Shown: positions 7,840 to 16,934 of the stretch, in pieces
How the letters are laid out: each line of letters begins with the position of its first letter
How positions within the stretch are numbered: the stretch's first letter is position 1
NCBI RefSeq assembly: GCF_003308995.1
Contig: NZ_QFFJ01000001.1
Coordinates: 992,001-1,056,000, forward strand
Direction: 5' to 3'
DNA from: Chitinophaga flava
GTDB taxonomy: Bacteria; Bacteroidota; Bacteroidia; Chitinophagales; Chitinophagaceae
Length of the DNA: 64,000 nt
Made by a program: the position numbers and the translations under genes
Notes under the pieces: model-generated
The model's database searches: none
What the model saw: the letters and a program-made list of their open reading frames with translations, nothing else
Told to the model about the DNA's origin: nothing

Positions 7840-8475
7840 ACTAGTATAGGTGACACTAATTTAATAAAAACTCATCAATCATATATGTTTTTATCTTTAA
7901 ACATCTACACATACACGGTTTTACATGCATGCAATTAATAGGTAATATCACCTGTCCGCATTTGCGGACACAGCAAAAATGAGCTTATGCTGACCAATGC
8001 CTGCCGTTATTTTTATGAATGCAAAAAACACCATCGGCAGCTACAGCCATTAACAGCTGACGGTTGTGTATTTTATTTGCGGCAGCATCAAATATCCCAC
8101 CTACACAACAGGACTGATGCTGCTATTAAAATCCCTCCAAGAAAAAATTGGCTGTTGAAAAAATATAATTATCTTAGTAAAACTGATTTCATCAGGATAA
8201 CTAACTATTTTCCCATTACTATCACAAGCATTAACATTTGTTAGCAGCGGGTGTTCCGCCTGCTGAGTTCTCTCAAAATAAAACCATAAGCACGGGCAAC
8301 GGTTACTATCTCTATTTTGAACTTTTAAACCCTGGATCCATGATATTTCCGGTGAAGGAGGCGCCATTTCCAGTTATTTAAACAGGGATAAGCTTATCCC
8401 GGGATCTGCACATCAGCAAGGTTTCCATGCTTGAAATAAAAGTCAATTCTGTAACTCCAAACCATCATTTTACTT
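7840..8475. other. 636-bp intergenic region with two perfect palindromes
   Basis: No convincing gene. Two perfect inverted repeats are present: TGTCCGCA/TGCGGACA with a TT centre at 7953-7970, and the 16-bp GGGATAAGCTTATCCC at 8385-8400, 75 bases upstream of the decarboxylase operon. The second is well placed as an operator. Short ORFs in the region (7987-8244 plus, 8101-8367 minus) have no signal peptide, ribosome-binding site or recognisable family. Confidence 0.6.
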
Positions 8476-10434
8476 ATGGCTAAAACTTCCTCCAACGTGA
8501 CTCGTTGGACACGGGACTACGTGTTCGACATTCTGAAGGATCTGGGCATCCATTACATCTTTGGTGTGCCCGGTACCAATGAAATCCCTATCATCGACGG
8601 TACCAGCTACGAGGCCAACGGTGTAAAATACATCGAATGCCTGCACGAGAACATTGCCATCGGTGCGGCAATGGGATCTGCCCGTATGACCGGTAAACCC
8701 GGCGTACTGGTAGTTCACGTCACCCCCGGTATTGCTCACAGCATTGGCAACCTGTTCAATGCCCATCGCTCTGAAATGCCATTGGTAATACTTTGTTGCC
8801 AGCAACAAAACGAACTGGTGACGCAAGAACCTTTGCTTGCCTCCAATCTGGTAGAACTGGCCCGTGAGTATACCAAATGGGCGCATGAAGTACGTACCCC
8901 TGCCGAAATACCAATGGTATTACAAAGGGCTTTTAAAGAAGCGATGGCACCGCCTAACGGTCCGGTATTTATTTCCATCCCCTGGGACTTCACGATGGTG
9001 GCCATCAAGGATACCGACAAGGTAAAAGGTGTCACCCGTATCTCCCCTCATTTTACCGGCGACGATGCCACCATCCGTCAGGCTGCAGAGCTGTTTGCTG
9101 CCAGCCAAAGCCCGGTTATTGTAGCCGGTGATGCCGTAGGTTATGCAGACGCATGGCCTGAACTACAAGAGCTCGCCGAGCTGACCGGCGCACCTGTTGT
9201 ATTACAGACATTCAGTAGTGTGGCCAATTTCCCTAACAATGACTACCACTGGCAGGGAGAACTACCCGGTAGCCAGGGCGCCATACAGGACATCTTCAAA
9301 AAACACGACCTGGCCTTTCTCGTAGGCTTCGGTGCACAGGCACAGCTGGCCGTCTTCAAATATTCCGATGGTCCCCTCTTCCCCGAAAACCTCAAACAGA
9401 TATATCTCACCAACAACACCTGGGACATCGCTAAAAACTATTACGGCGAAGCCGCCATCTTCGGCGATGTCAAAACTACCCTGCCTATCCTGAACAAATA
9501 CGTGAAAGCCAAACCTCCGCAGGGCGCGGCCCAAAGAAACCAGGCAATGAAAGATATGGATGCCGAACGTGCCGGCAAATGGGAAGCTTACCTGCAAAGT
9601 GCCATGAAAGAAGAAAAAATATGGAGCGTAGTGATCGCCAGCGCCCTTAAAGAGGCGATCGAAAAACGCGGCCTGGTAGACAAATACGTGTATGTGCATG
9701 AAGCTGTTTCTGACGGCGCTCCTTTCCAGTATTATCTGCCTCTGGGCACCACCGGCGCCAAACCTATCAGCTATTACTGCGTAGCTGGCGGTTCGTTGGG
9801 ATGGTCTATGCCGGCCTCCATCGGTATCAAGCTGGAACAAACCACCGTTCAGGGCATCACACCACAACTGGTCATCAATGCCGTAGGCGACGGCTCTGCG
9901 CTGTTTTATCCGCAAACATGGTGGACCGCCGCACACGAACAACTGCCTATCCTCTACATCATCACCAACAACCATGAATACCACACCCTGCAAGTAGGAC
10001 TGCAACAGGTGGTGTCTGCCTATGGAGAAGCGATCGGTTATCACTGGCATCCCAAAACCATGGACCCTTCCTATCTGCGGCTGGATGCACCTATCATCAA
10101 CTACGTAAGCCTGGCACAGGCTTTCGGTGGTCAAAGCGGTGAAAAAGTGGAGACACCCGGTAATGTGAAAGCAGCTATCGAAAAAGCGGTCGACCATGTG
10201 TTAAACAACAAGACCTCTTACATACTGGATATGCGCATCGCTCAGGATACGCCGGTAACCCCTACGGATACCTCCAAAATTGTCCGGGAAGCAGAGATCA
10301 ACAAACACTATTTTATGCAGCCCGCTCTCGACGTTTTCCACAGCGATGGCCTTACCGCCCAGTTAGCCAAAGAGGCTGCAAGCAGGACAAATGGCAACGG
10401 TCATGTGCCCGCCAATATGCCTGCTATTTTTTAA
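8476..10434 (+). CDS. Thiamine-diphosphate-dependent decarboxylase (benzoylformate-decarboxylase-like)
   Basis: A 652-residue ThDP enzyme of the acetolactate synthase/pyruvate decarboxylase superfamily. The N-terminal PYR domain has IFGVPGTNEIPIIDG and the cofactor-activating Glu58 (ECLHENIAIG); the middle domain contains SQSPVIVAGDAV; the C-terminal PP domain carries the ThDP/Mg motif from GDGS at residue 471 to NN at 498-499. The order resembles benzoylformate and phenylpyruvate/indolepyruvate decarboxylases, but the protein is about 100 residues longer, with a charged stretch near 350-385 and a C-terminal extension. The next gene, 30 bases on, is an amine/amino-acid oxidase; together they could convert an amino acid to a 2-oxo acid and then an aldehyde. 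The substrate is inference. Confidence 0.87.
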   Translation: MAKTSSNVTRWTRDYVFDILKDLGIHYIFGVPGTNEIPIIDGTSYEANGVKYIECLHENIAIGAAMGSARMTGKPGVLVVHVTPGIAHSIGNLFNAHRSEMPLVILCCQQQNELVTQEPLLASNLVELAREYTKWAHEVRTPAEIPMVLQRAFKEAMAPPNGPVFISIPWDFTMVAIKDTDKVKGVTRISPHFTGDDATIRQAAELFAASQSPVIVAGDAVGYADAWPELQELAELTGAPVVLQTFSSVANFPNNDYHWQGELPGSQGAIQDIFKKHDLAFLVGFGAQAQLAVFKYSDGPLFPENLKQIYLTNNTWDIAKNYYGEAAIFGDVKTTLPILNKYVKAKPPQGAAQRNQAMKDMDAERAGKWEAYLQSAMKEEKIWSVVIASALKEAIEKRGLVDKYVYVHEAVSDGAPFQYYLPLGTTGAKPISYYCVAGGSLGWSMPASIGIKLEQTTVQGITPQLVINAVGDGSALFYPQTWWTAAHEQLPILYIITNNHEYHTLQVGLQQVVSAYGEAIGYHWHPKTMDPSYLRLDAPIINYVSLAQAFGGQSGEKVETPGNVKAAIEKAVDHVLNNKTSYILDMRIAQDTPVTPTDTSKIVREAEINKHYFMQPALDVFHSDGLTAQLAKEAASRTNGNGHVPANMPAIF

Positions 10435-10464
10435 ATCCTTCTTATAACAAATAAAAATAGTCCT

Positions 10465-12087
10465 ATGACAAACGAAAAACTGGATATCGCTATCATTGGC
10501 GGCGGCGTTTCCGGCGTATACAGCGCCTGGAAACTGAAAGAGAAATATGGCGACAAAAAAAAGATCGCCGTTTTTGAAGGCTCTGACCACATCGGTGGCC
10601 GGCTGCTGTCTGTAAGGCCTCCGGGCATCGACAACATGATCGCAGAACTGGGTGGTATGCGCATACTCGAAGATGTACAACCCCGTATTAAAGCCCTGAT
10701 CAATGTGCTGAACAGCAAACTGCCGGCAGCAGAACAGATCACGCTGTATCCCTTCCCGGTAGACGAACCACAAAATATCGCCTATCTCCGCGGCATATAT
10801 CTGCGCCTGGAAGACTTCACCAAAGACCCTTCAAAGGTACCTTACGTGTTGCCTGAAGGTGAATACGGCAAGACCCCTGGCGCCATTATCGTAGACGCCA
10901 TCGAAAAAGCTGTTCCTGGCATTGTGGAAGCCACTGATGCAGAACGGCGCGAGATGGTAAAGACCGCCAAATATGATGGCGTACCTCTTTACCAATGGGG
11001 CTTCTGGAACCTGTTGTATATGGTGATGAGCAGCGAAGGTTATCAGTTTAACCTGGATGCCGGCGGCTACGACTCTACACTGGTCAACTGGAATGCTGCC
11101 GACGCCATCCCCTGGTACCTGTCTGACTTTGGTGTTTCTCCTGTGTACAAAGGCTTTACCAATGGTTTTCAACAGGTGCCGATCACACTGGCACGGCTGT
11201 TTGAAGAGATGGGTGGCACCATTACCCTCAACAAAAAGCTGGAAGGCTTTGAGTGGAAAGACGGCTACTTCGAGCTGTACTTCGGTCAGGAGACCGTTAT
11301 CGCCAAAGAGCTGATCCTGGCCATGCCCCGGCGTTCGCTCGACCTGCTGGCGCCCAACTGCCCCAAACTGCAAGAGATAAAGCCATTGATCGCCAGCGTT
11401 ACCGGCAGGGCCTTGTTCAAACTCTTCAGCACCTACGACACCCCCTGGTGGACAGAGATCGTGAGTGCCCCACCATATCCTCCGATAGTGGCAGGCCGCA
11501 CTGTAACTGACATCCCCGTAAGGCAAACCTATTACTGGCCCGCAGACAACGGAGAGCCTGTAACACAGGGAAAAGCCATGCTGCTTGCCAGTTACGATGA
11601 TGGCGACAATACCGGTTTCTGGGATGGTCTCCGTGCACAACGTTCGCTTGCATGGCGTATCGGCAGAGCCAAAACCCTGACAGATCCTTATGTCGGCAAA
11701 GACGACAAACTGGGCGTCCGCAAGGGACTGGCCATGTTTGGTCTGAACCAGGACTGGACCACGTATGCCGCCCCCAGAAGGATGGTGGAAGAACTATCCC
11801 GTCAGCTCGCCCAGGTGCACGACATAGAACGTACCCCGCTGGTAAAAAGTGCCGCTTACCGCGACTGGGGTGAAGATCCATTTGGTGGCGGCTGGAACAG
11901 CTGGAATATCGGCGTTAAAAGCTGGGAGGTGAGAGACAAAATCGCCCATCCGCTCACTGACTGTCCGATGTATATCTGCGGAGAAGCCTACTCCGACGCC
12001 CAGGGCTGGGTAGAAGGCGCACTGCAGACGGCTGATATCGTGCTGAAAAAGCTGATTGAACAGTCAGTACCAGTTATGGTAAAATAA
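10465..12087 (+). CDS. FAD-dependent amine/L-amino-acid oxidase
   Basis: A 540-residue flavoprotein of the amine oxidase (MAO/LAAO) family. The Rossmann motif IAIIGGGVSGVYSAWKL lies at residues 8-24 and a second FAD segment is HIGGRLLSV. AELGGMRI contains the Gly-Gly-Met-Arg loop whose Arg binds the substrate carboxylate in L-amino-acid oxidases. The C-terminal flavin motif is GEAYSDAQGWVEGALQTAD. No signal peptide, so probably cytosolic. Relatives include L-amino-acid oxidases and the amino-acid 2-monooxygenases; sequence alone does not separate these. Operon partner of the ThDP decarboxylase, and likely to feed it 2-oxo acid. Confidence 0.87.
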   Translation: MTNEKLDIAIIGGGVSGVYSAWKLKEKYGDKKKIAVFEGSDHIGGRLLSVRPPGIDNMIAELGGMRILEDVQPRIKALINVLNSKLPAAEQITLYPFPVDEPQNIAYLRGIYLRLEDFTKDPSKVPYVLPEGEYGKTPGAIIVDAIEKAVPGIVEATDAERREMVKTAKYDGVPLYQWGFWNLLYMVMSSEGYQFNLDAGGYDSTLVNWNAADAIPWYLSDFGVSPVYKGFTNGFQQVPITLARLFEEMGGTITLNKKLEGFEWKDGYFELYFGQETVIAKELILAMPRRSLDLLAPNCPKLQEIKPLIASVTGRALFKLFSTYDTPWWTEIVSAPPYPPIVAGRTVTDIPVRQTYYWPADNGEPVTQGKAMLLASYDDGDNTGFWDGLRAQRSLAWRIGRAKTLTDPYVGKDDKLGVRKGLAMFGLNQDWTTYAAPRRMVEELSRQLAQVHDIERTPLVKSAAYRDWGEDPFGGGWNSWNIGVKSWEVRDKIAHPLTDCPMYICGEAYSDAQGWVEGALQTADIVLKKLIEQSVPVMVK

Positions 12088-12126
12088 ACTGATCTCCGGG
12101 AATACACCCTGACACCGGATACAACC

Positions 12127-12188
12127 GGGCTGACCATCAGTTGATACTGCCTTCAGGCATTTTCAACCCGGTCAGCCCTTCTTATTTT
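12127..12188 (+). terminator. Putative terminator of the oxidase operon
   Basis: Long-loop hairpin: GGGCTGACC at 12127-12135 pairs with GGTCAGCCC at 12170-12178, followed by TTCTTATTTT. It lies 40 bases past the oxidase stop. The 34-base loop contains a small internal stem (TGCCTTCAGGCA). Confidence 0.5.
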
Positions 12189-12296
12189 ACCCACACCCTT
12201 TTTCCAATCATCTGCGTTTTTTTACTATTTCTGAGAGCTGTAATGTGCAAACTTTGTAGGGTGGATAATACTTCCGTTCTATCAAGCATCATTACC

Positions 12297-13388
12297 ATGA
12301 AACGTTTATCATACCTTGCCTTTTGTGTTACAGGTCTTGTTTTTTGTGCCTGCAGTAAAAGTAAAAACGATCCTACCCCTCCGCCTCCCCCGCCTCCCGC
12401 TACAACGGTTACGCTTCAGTACAAAAACACTTTAGCTATACCTACCGCCAGGTGGCAGCATGCCAGCACAGTAGCCGGTGGCAAACTATATATCGGTGGT
12501 GGTTCCACCCCTGCTCAAACCGATGACAATACCGTAGACGTACTTGACTTTACCAGCAATACCTGGTCATCCCGGAAAATCATTGCCCGAAGAGATCTGA
12601 AGGCTGTTTCAGCCAATAACACTGCCGTGTTTGCCGGCGGTGTTATTGGAGCGATGTCAATGTCCAACATTGCCGAATGGTTTGATGGCACCACCAGTAA
12701 TTACAAAACAATATTAAGTGCTCAGCATTACCTTCCGGGCATTGCTGCATTCAATGGCAAAGTCGTTGTGGCGGGTGGATACACCACAAGCAGCCCTACC
12801 AATGCTGTTGATATTTTTGATGCCGGCACTCAAACCTGGGGCACCGCCAAACTGAGTGTAGCCAGAGCGATTATTGGCTCCGCTGTTTCCGGCGGTAAAA
12901 TGTACTTTGCCGGTGGCAACACCGCAAGTGGTCTGTCTGATGCAGTGGATGTTTATGATCTCAACAACTATACCTGGAGTACCTTAAAACTATCGCAACC
13001 GCGATCAGGTATGGCCGGCGCCGCTGGCGGTAACAAGATATACTTCGCCGGTGGTACGCTGGGAAACGATATCACTGATCTGGTGGATATTTACGATCCG
13101 GGTACCCAACAATGGACATTTGCCCATCTTAGCCTGGCCCGCAGTAATATTGCCAGTGCCACTGTAGGAAGACTGCTGATATTTGCCGGGGGCAAAGCAG
13201 GAAGTGTCATCTCCGATGTCATTGATATTTTCGATACACAAACCAATACCTGGTCTGCTATCCGTTTAAACACACTTCGTTCGGGGTTCTCACTGGCAGT
13301 AGATGGCAACAACCTCTATGTCACCGGAGGAGTGGATAAACAAGGTAATGCATATAATAACATGGAAGTATACACGCTTTCAAATTAA
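12297..13388 (+). CDS. Kelch-repeat beta-propeller lipoprotein
   Basis: A 363-residue surface or periplasmic lipoprotein. The leader MKRLSYLAFCVTGLVFCAC ends in a lipidation Cys, followed by a Lys/Ser- and Pro-rich linker. The rest is about six Kelch-type blades, recognisable by repeated GGKLYIGGG, AGG, VDVLDFTSNTWS, VDIFDAGTQTW, VDVYDLNNYTWS and VDIYDPGTQQW. Kelch propellers usually bind proteins or glycans; no catalytic residues are apparent. The ATG at 12297 starts the signal peptide. A paralogue lies at 16935-18035 in the opposite orientation. Function unknown beyond the fold. Confidence 0.83.
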   Translation: MKRLSYLAFCVTGLVFCACSKSKNDPTPPPPPPPATTVTLQYKNTLAIPTARWQHASTVAGGKLYIGGGSTPAQTDDNTVDVLDFTSNTWSSRKIIARRDLKAVSANNTAVFAGGVIGAMSMSNIAEWFDGTTSNYKTILSAQHYLPGIAAFNGKVVVAGGYTTSSPTNAVDIFDAGTQTWGTAKLSVARAIIGSAVSGGKMYFAGGNTASGLSDAVDVYDLNNYTWSTLKLSQPRSGMAGAAGGNKIYFAGGTLGNDITDLVDIYDPGTQQWTFAHLSLARSNIASATVGRLLIFAGGKAGSVISDVIDIFDTQTNTWSAIRLNTLRSGFSLAVDGNNLYVTGGVDKQGNAYNNMEVYTLSN

Positions 13389-13470
13389 TATTCCTGCACC
13401 CCTTTTTTCATCAGATAAAAAATTTTATTTCAGCAGTGTTACCAGTATTTTAGCTGCAAATGAAATGCTG

Positions 13471-13800
13471 ATGAAATATTTATTGTTATTCATCGCCATT
13501 GTGGCGGAAGTGATTGCCACTTCAGCACTGAAAGCATCGGAGGGCTTCACCCGCCTATGGCCTTCTGTGCTGGTGGTACTGGGGTATAGCGTTGCTTTTT
13601 ATTGTTTAAGTGTTACTTTAAAACAGATCCCCTTAGGTATAGCTTATGCTATCTGGTCGGGCCTGGGTATTGTACTGGTATCCATCATCGGCCTGGTAGT
13701 CTTCAAACAAAAGCTGGACACTCCGGCTATCATTGGTTTGCTGTTTATTATTGCAGGAGTCATTATTGTGAATGTATTTTCCAAATCATCTGTTCACTAG
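13471..13800 (+). CDS. SMR-family multidrug/guanidinium-type efflux transporter
   Basis: Small inner-membrane transporter of the EmrE/SugE family, working as a dimer and exchanging cationic drugs or guanidinium-like compounds for protons. Its 109 residues match the usual ~110 and form four membrane helices. The essential membrane Glu is in helix 1 (AIVAEVIATSALK), and helix 3 has GIAYAIWSGLGIVLVS, closer to EmrE/QacE than to SugE. Start at 13471 chosen to match family length; an ATG two codons upstream is also possible. It is followed by an unrelated lipoprotein gene 83 bases on. Confidence 0.9.
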   Translation: MKYLLLFIAIVAEVIATSALKASEGFTRLWPSVLVVLGYSVAFYCLSVTLKQIPLGIAYAIWSGLGIVLVSIIGLVVFKQKLDTPAIIGLLFIIAGVIIVNVFSKSSVH

Positions 13801-13883
13801 TATAAAATCGTTTGATCCGGACAACAAACCGCTTTGTACGGCTGTTAACATTACAATTACTCATCTCCTTAAAACACAGCTGT

Positions 13884-14342
13884 ATGAAAAAAGTAAGCTT
13901 TATTGCCACTTTCTGTATTGTTGCAGCCGCTATGATACTTGCCTGTAACGGAGGCAAGAACACCCAAAAAGAAGAACCCAACGCTATGGCCAACACACCT
14001 GCACCAGCTATGGAAACAGCCGCATTTAATGCCGGCGTATTCAATGGGACCATCCCCGGTGGCGCCACCAAACGCGAGGTTTCCATCACCTTTAATGCCG
14101 ACTCCACTTTCAGCCTGAAAGAGGCCTACCTTTCCAAAGAAGGCAAACCGGAACATGAAATGGAGAATATCGGCAAATGGAGCTATAACAGCCAGTCAAA
14201 GGAAATTGCCCTCGCTTACAGAAACCTGGCAGACAGAGGCACCACTTTTACGATTGTTGATGACAATACTATCCAGATGCATGACCGCAGTATGCAAACC
14301 CCGATGACTTCCGGGCCGGAATACAATTTACGCAGGAAGTAA
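13884..14342 (+). CDS. NlpE-like lipoprotein
   Basis: A 152-residue lipoprotein: signal peptide MKKVSFIATFCIVAAAMILAC with lipobox ILAC, then a Lys/Pro/Ala linker. The core (GVFNGTIPGGATKREVSITF, NADSTFSLKEAYLSKEGK, GKWSYNSQSKEIAL) resembles the N-terminal beta-barrel domain of NlpE/CutF. NlpE proteins usually have a Cys pair (C-A-D-C) after the GTLP segment; here this is Gly-Gly-Ala-Thr, with no cysteine, so metal or redox sensing through that site is unlikely. Ends shortly before a strong terminator. The outer-membrane stress or adhesion role of NlpE is known only from Enterobacteria. Confidence 0.7.
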   Translation: MKKVSFIATFCIVAAAMILACNGGKNTQKEEPNAMANTPAPAMETAAFNAGVFNGTIPGGATKREVSITFNADSTFSLKEAYLSKEGKPEHEMENIGKWSYNSQSKEIALAYRNLADRGTTFTIVDDNTIQMHDRSMQTPMTSGPEYNLRRK

Positions 14343-14387
14343 AACAACTGCTGCTAACACATTAAACTTCATTCACTCAATAAACCC

Positions 14388-14422
14388 GGAGGCTGTATCC
14401 ATGTTGATACAGCCTCCTTTTT
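14388..14422 (+). terminator. Rho-independent terminator of the NlpE-like gene
   Basis: A perfect 12-bp stem (GGAGGCTGTATC / GATACAGCCTCC) with a 6-base loop, followed directly by a T-run. It lies 45 bases past the stop codon and immediately before palindrome copy 2. Confidence 0.9.
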
Positions 14423-14448
14423 ATTCCCAGGGCTGAAGCCCTGGGCTA
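14423..14448. repeat. 26-bp dispersed palindrome, copy 2
   Basis: The core CCCAGGGCTGAAGCCCTGGG is a perfect inverted repeat apart from the GA centre; the flanking bases align with copies at 1974-1999 and 38867-38892. Here it follows an independent terminator, which argues that termination is not its only role. Confidence 0.75.
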
Positions 14449-14710
14449 ATATTGATGCCTGCGATCAAACGAATGGCATAGCTGAACGATCATTTCCTGC
14501 ACAAGCATTTTTTAAAGTGAGCTCATCAGAAAAACCACCTATGTTATGCGTCCGTTAATGCATCATTTTTACAGAAAATATAACAGGATACAACATCTTA
14601 GGCTGTAGTATTGTATTAATAACAGAGCGCCCGAAGTAACTCAACTTTGCAGGTCTCTTTCACTCACCGGAAACTGATAATCTGTATTGTTCTACTCTAA
14701 CCAAACCATT

Positions 14711-16042
14711 ATGAGAAACGCACTCCTCCTGCTGGCTGCCATCATGAGCTTGCACAGCTTTGCACAAAACAGAGAGATCAACTCTACCGGCCTGTATATA
14801 CACACCGACAAACACATCTATATGCCGGCAGAAAAAATATGGTTTACCGGCTACCTGCTCAATATCCAGGCTACAGACAGCCTGCCCTACCACACGCTAT
14901 TTGTCACGCTGATCAATGAGAATACGCACAAACCAGTGCTATACGAACGCTTTGCCTTCGACAGGGCCATCTGCAAAGGTATGCTGGAACTACCTGACAG
15001 CCTCCCTGCCGGCGATTACGCACTCGTTGGCTATACCAACAACTACATCATCGACAGCCACGAACAGGAATTCCAGCAATGGATTTCTATCCGCAAACCC
15101 AACCAGCCCTCCTATAAAATCAAAAAAACACCGGCTGACAGCCTTCGCTCTACCACCGCCAAAATTCCGAATGCAGGCCTTAAAATCAATCTCACCACCG
15201 ATTCCGCTACCTATAACAAAAGAAGTGTTATCAACTGCAAAATAGAACTCACCGACACCGCCGGCAAAGCCATACAGGGCCTCTTCTCCGTAACCTGCGT
15301 ATGCGAAAAAAGACTCCGCAGACAAAACCACTGGGATATCTGCCACTACTATTACATCGATCAGTACAAACTCCCCGGACAGGTAGACCTCTCCACTGCC
15401 CAGCAGGAACTCAATCCCGTCAGTGGTTTCGTTACCAAAGGATCCAAAAAAGTAAAGAAACCTATCCCCCTGCTACTCATGAAAAACAATGAGATGATCA
15501 CCCTGAAAACCAATAAAGACGGTATTTTCGGACTCAACTCCTACCAACTCATCAGTACCCCCGGACAGCCAGACGTAATTCTCAGCATTGTGAAAGGCAA
15601 TCCATCTGAGTTTAAAATAAATTTTCTGAATGATGTAGAAAGAATCAACCATCAGCTGGCTCAGGTCAACTACTCCTGTACCCTTGGAGACATGGAAGAC
15701 AGCGAGATATTTACCAGCGAAGAAATGGAGATGCACACGGTACCAGCCCCCCAAACAGCCGCCACCAAAACAAAACAGCCCCCTCACGGACAGGAACCCG
15801 GCTATGTAAAAAAGATAAAACCGGTATACCAGCCGCCAGAATTCAGAACAGCATCAGACACCTCCGCCATCCCTGACTATAACACCACCCTGTACTGGAA
15901 CTATCTAATCAACACCGACCAGGAAGGTCACGCCAGTTTCTCCTTCCGCTCTGATGATCTGCCCGGCGTATTTGTTTGTGTAGTGCAAGGTGTTTCCACC
16001 ATGGGCGTATTCAGCAAACGCCTGCAGTTTGTAGTGAAGTAA
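14711..16042 (+). CDS. MG2-domain secreted protein
   Basis: A 443-residue exported protein with signal peptide MRNALLLLAAIMSLHSFAQ. The segment LYIHTDKHIYMPAEKIWFTG is typical of Bacteroidota macroglobulin-type MG2 domains; LPAGDYALVGYTNNYI continues that domain. Such proteins are usually about 800 residues with a C-terminal TonB plug domain; here the C-terminus (residues 380-443) ends with GVFVCVVQGVSTMGVFSKRL and no plug, so this is a short form. The ATG at 14711 starts the signal peptide. No catalytic motif is seen; a cell-surface structural or binding role is inferred. Confidence 0.68.
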   Translation: MRNALLLLAAIMSLHSFAQNREINSTGLYIHTDKHIYMPAEKIWFTGYLLNIQATDSLPYHTLFVTLINENTHKPVLYERFAFDRAICKGMLELPDSLPAGDYALVGYTNNYIIDSHEQEFQQWISIRKPNQPSYKIKKTPADSLRSTTAKIPNAGLKINLTTDSATYNKRSVINCKIELTDTAGKAIQGLFSVTCVCEKRLRRQNHWDICHYYYIDQYKLPGQVDLSTAQQELNPVSGFVTKGSKKVKKPIPLLLMKNNEMITLKTNKDGIFGLNSYQLISTPGQPDVILSIVKGNPSEFKINFLNDVERINHQLAQVNYSCTLGDMEDSEIFTSEEMEMHTVPAPQTAATKTKQPPHGQEPGYVKKIKPVYQPPEFRTASDTSAIPDYNTTLYWNYLINTDQEGHASFSFRSDDLPGVFVCVVQGVSTMGVFSKRLQFVVK

Positions 16043-16053
16043 ATAAGAAGCGA

Positions 16054-16887
16054 TTATCCGACCAATACCACCCGCTCCCGTGGTGGTGGCATCTGCCGGA
16101 AAAAAGTTTTCGGGGACATACTACTAAATACTTTAAAATCCTTGATCAGGTGCATCTGATCAAAATAATTACAGTCATAGGCGATGGAAGTCCATGACTG
16201 ATCAGGGTTTTGTGCTTTCAACGCCACAGCGCCATGAAATCTTTTGATTCTCTTCAACAATACAGGAGTCATCCCTATCTGCGCTGTAAACTGCTGCTCG
16301 AAATTCCGCAGACTCATATTCACCATCCCGGCCAGCGAACGAACCTCTGTAGCATAATTGCCCACCAGCTGACGATAAGCCCAGGCTATCTGCGCGGTAT
16401 ATTTACCTGGCGCCTTTGTACGGGTGAATGCCTGCATAAAAAATATATCCATGAGCGATACTATCTCCGAAAAATCCTGCATCCCATACAACTGCTCACT
16501 CAGGTAAAAAAAGTCCTGCCCTACCACATCATCAAAACGCCACAGGTTATTTCTCACATAGGTCATCGGCACATGAAAAAGCGAAAAAAAACCGTTGGCA
16601 TTAAACTCAATACACAACAGTTTATATTTACCATTAAAGACCTGATAGCCATTAAAAGCCGTTTGTAACCCAAACAGGTGCCGGTCTCTCAGATCCACCA
16701 GTCTTGAGGCAGTGGGTGTATGATACCATACAGGCGTGTCCGTTAGTGACAATGCCAGGATAGAGTTATCATCTGCAAAAAGAGGTTTGAGCAGGTCCGC
16801 CCCTGCTGTATCTATCTCTCTGAGACAATAACGTTTGATGAAACGTTGTAATGGCGGCGCTGGCGGGCTTGCATATGTGACGACCAT
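16054..16887 (-). CDS. AraC-family transcriptional regulator
   Basis: A 277-residue regulator. The N-terminal half (PPAPPLQRFIKRYCLREIDT, VWYHTPTASRLVDLRDRHLF) resembles the DUF6597-type sensor domain found in many Bacteroidota AraC proteins. The C-terminal HTH_18 domain includes VRSLAGMVNMSLRNFEQQFT (first helix-turn-helix), GMTPVLLKRIKRFHGAV and the second motif SWTSIAYDCNYFDQMHLIKD followed by MSPKTFFRQ. It is convergent with the MG2 protein (12 bases between stops) and lies upstream of the Kelch gene on the same strand. Target genes unknown. Confidence 0.87.
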   Translation of the reverse strand: MVVTYASPPAPPLQRFIKRYCLREIDTAGADLLKPLFADDNSILALSLTDTPVWYHTPTASRLVDLRDRHLFGLQTAFNGYQVFNGKYKLLCIEFNANGFFSLFHVPMTYVRNNLWRFDDVVGQDFFYLSEQLYGMQDFSEIVSLMDIFFMQAFTRTKAPGKYTAQIAWAYRQLVGNYATEVRSLAGMVNMSLRNFEQQFTAQIGMTPVLLKRIKRFHGAVALKAQNPDQSWTSIAYDCNYFDQMHLIKDFKVFSSMSPKTFFRQMPPPRERVVLVG

Positions 16888-16934
16888 AAAGTAATGTTAT
16901 AGCGGTAGCCCTTTAAAGATAAGGCTTTTCGGGA

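Noticed and set aside
7987..8244. 85-codon plus-strand open frame in the 7.9-8.4 kb gap
   Set aside because: No ribosome-binding site, signal peptide or known family; the ending is AT-rich and low in complexity.
9262..10197. 311-codon open frame on the minus strand
   Set aside because: It lies wholly inside the ThDP decarboxylase gene, has Cys/His/Phe-rich composition typical of an antisense frame and no recognisable domain.
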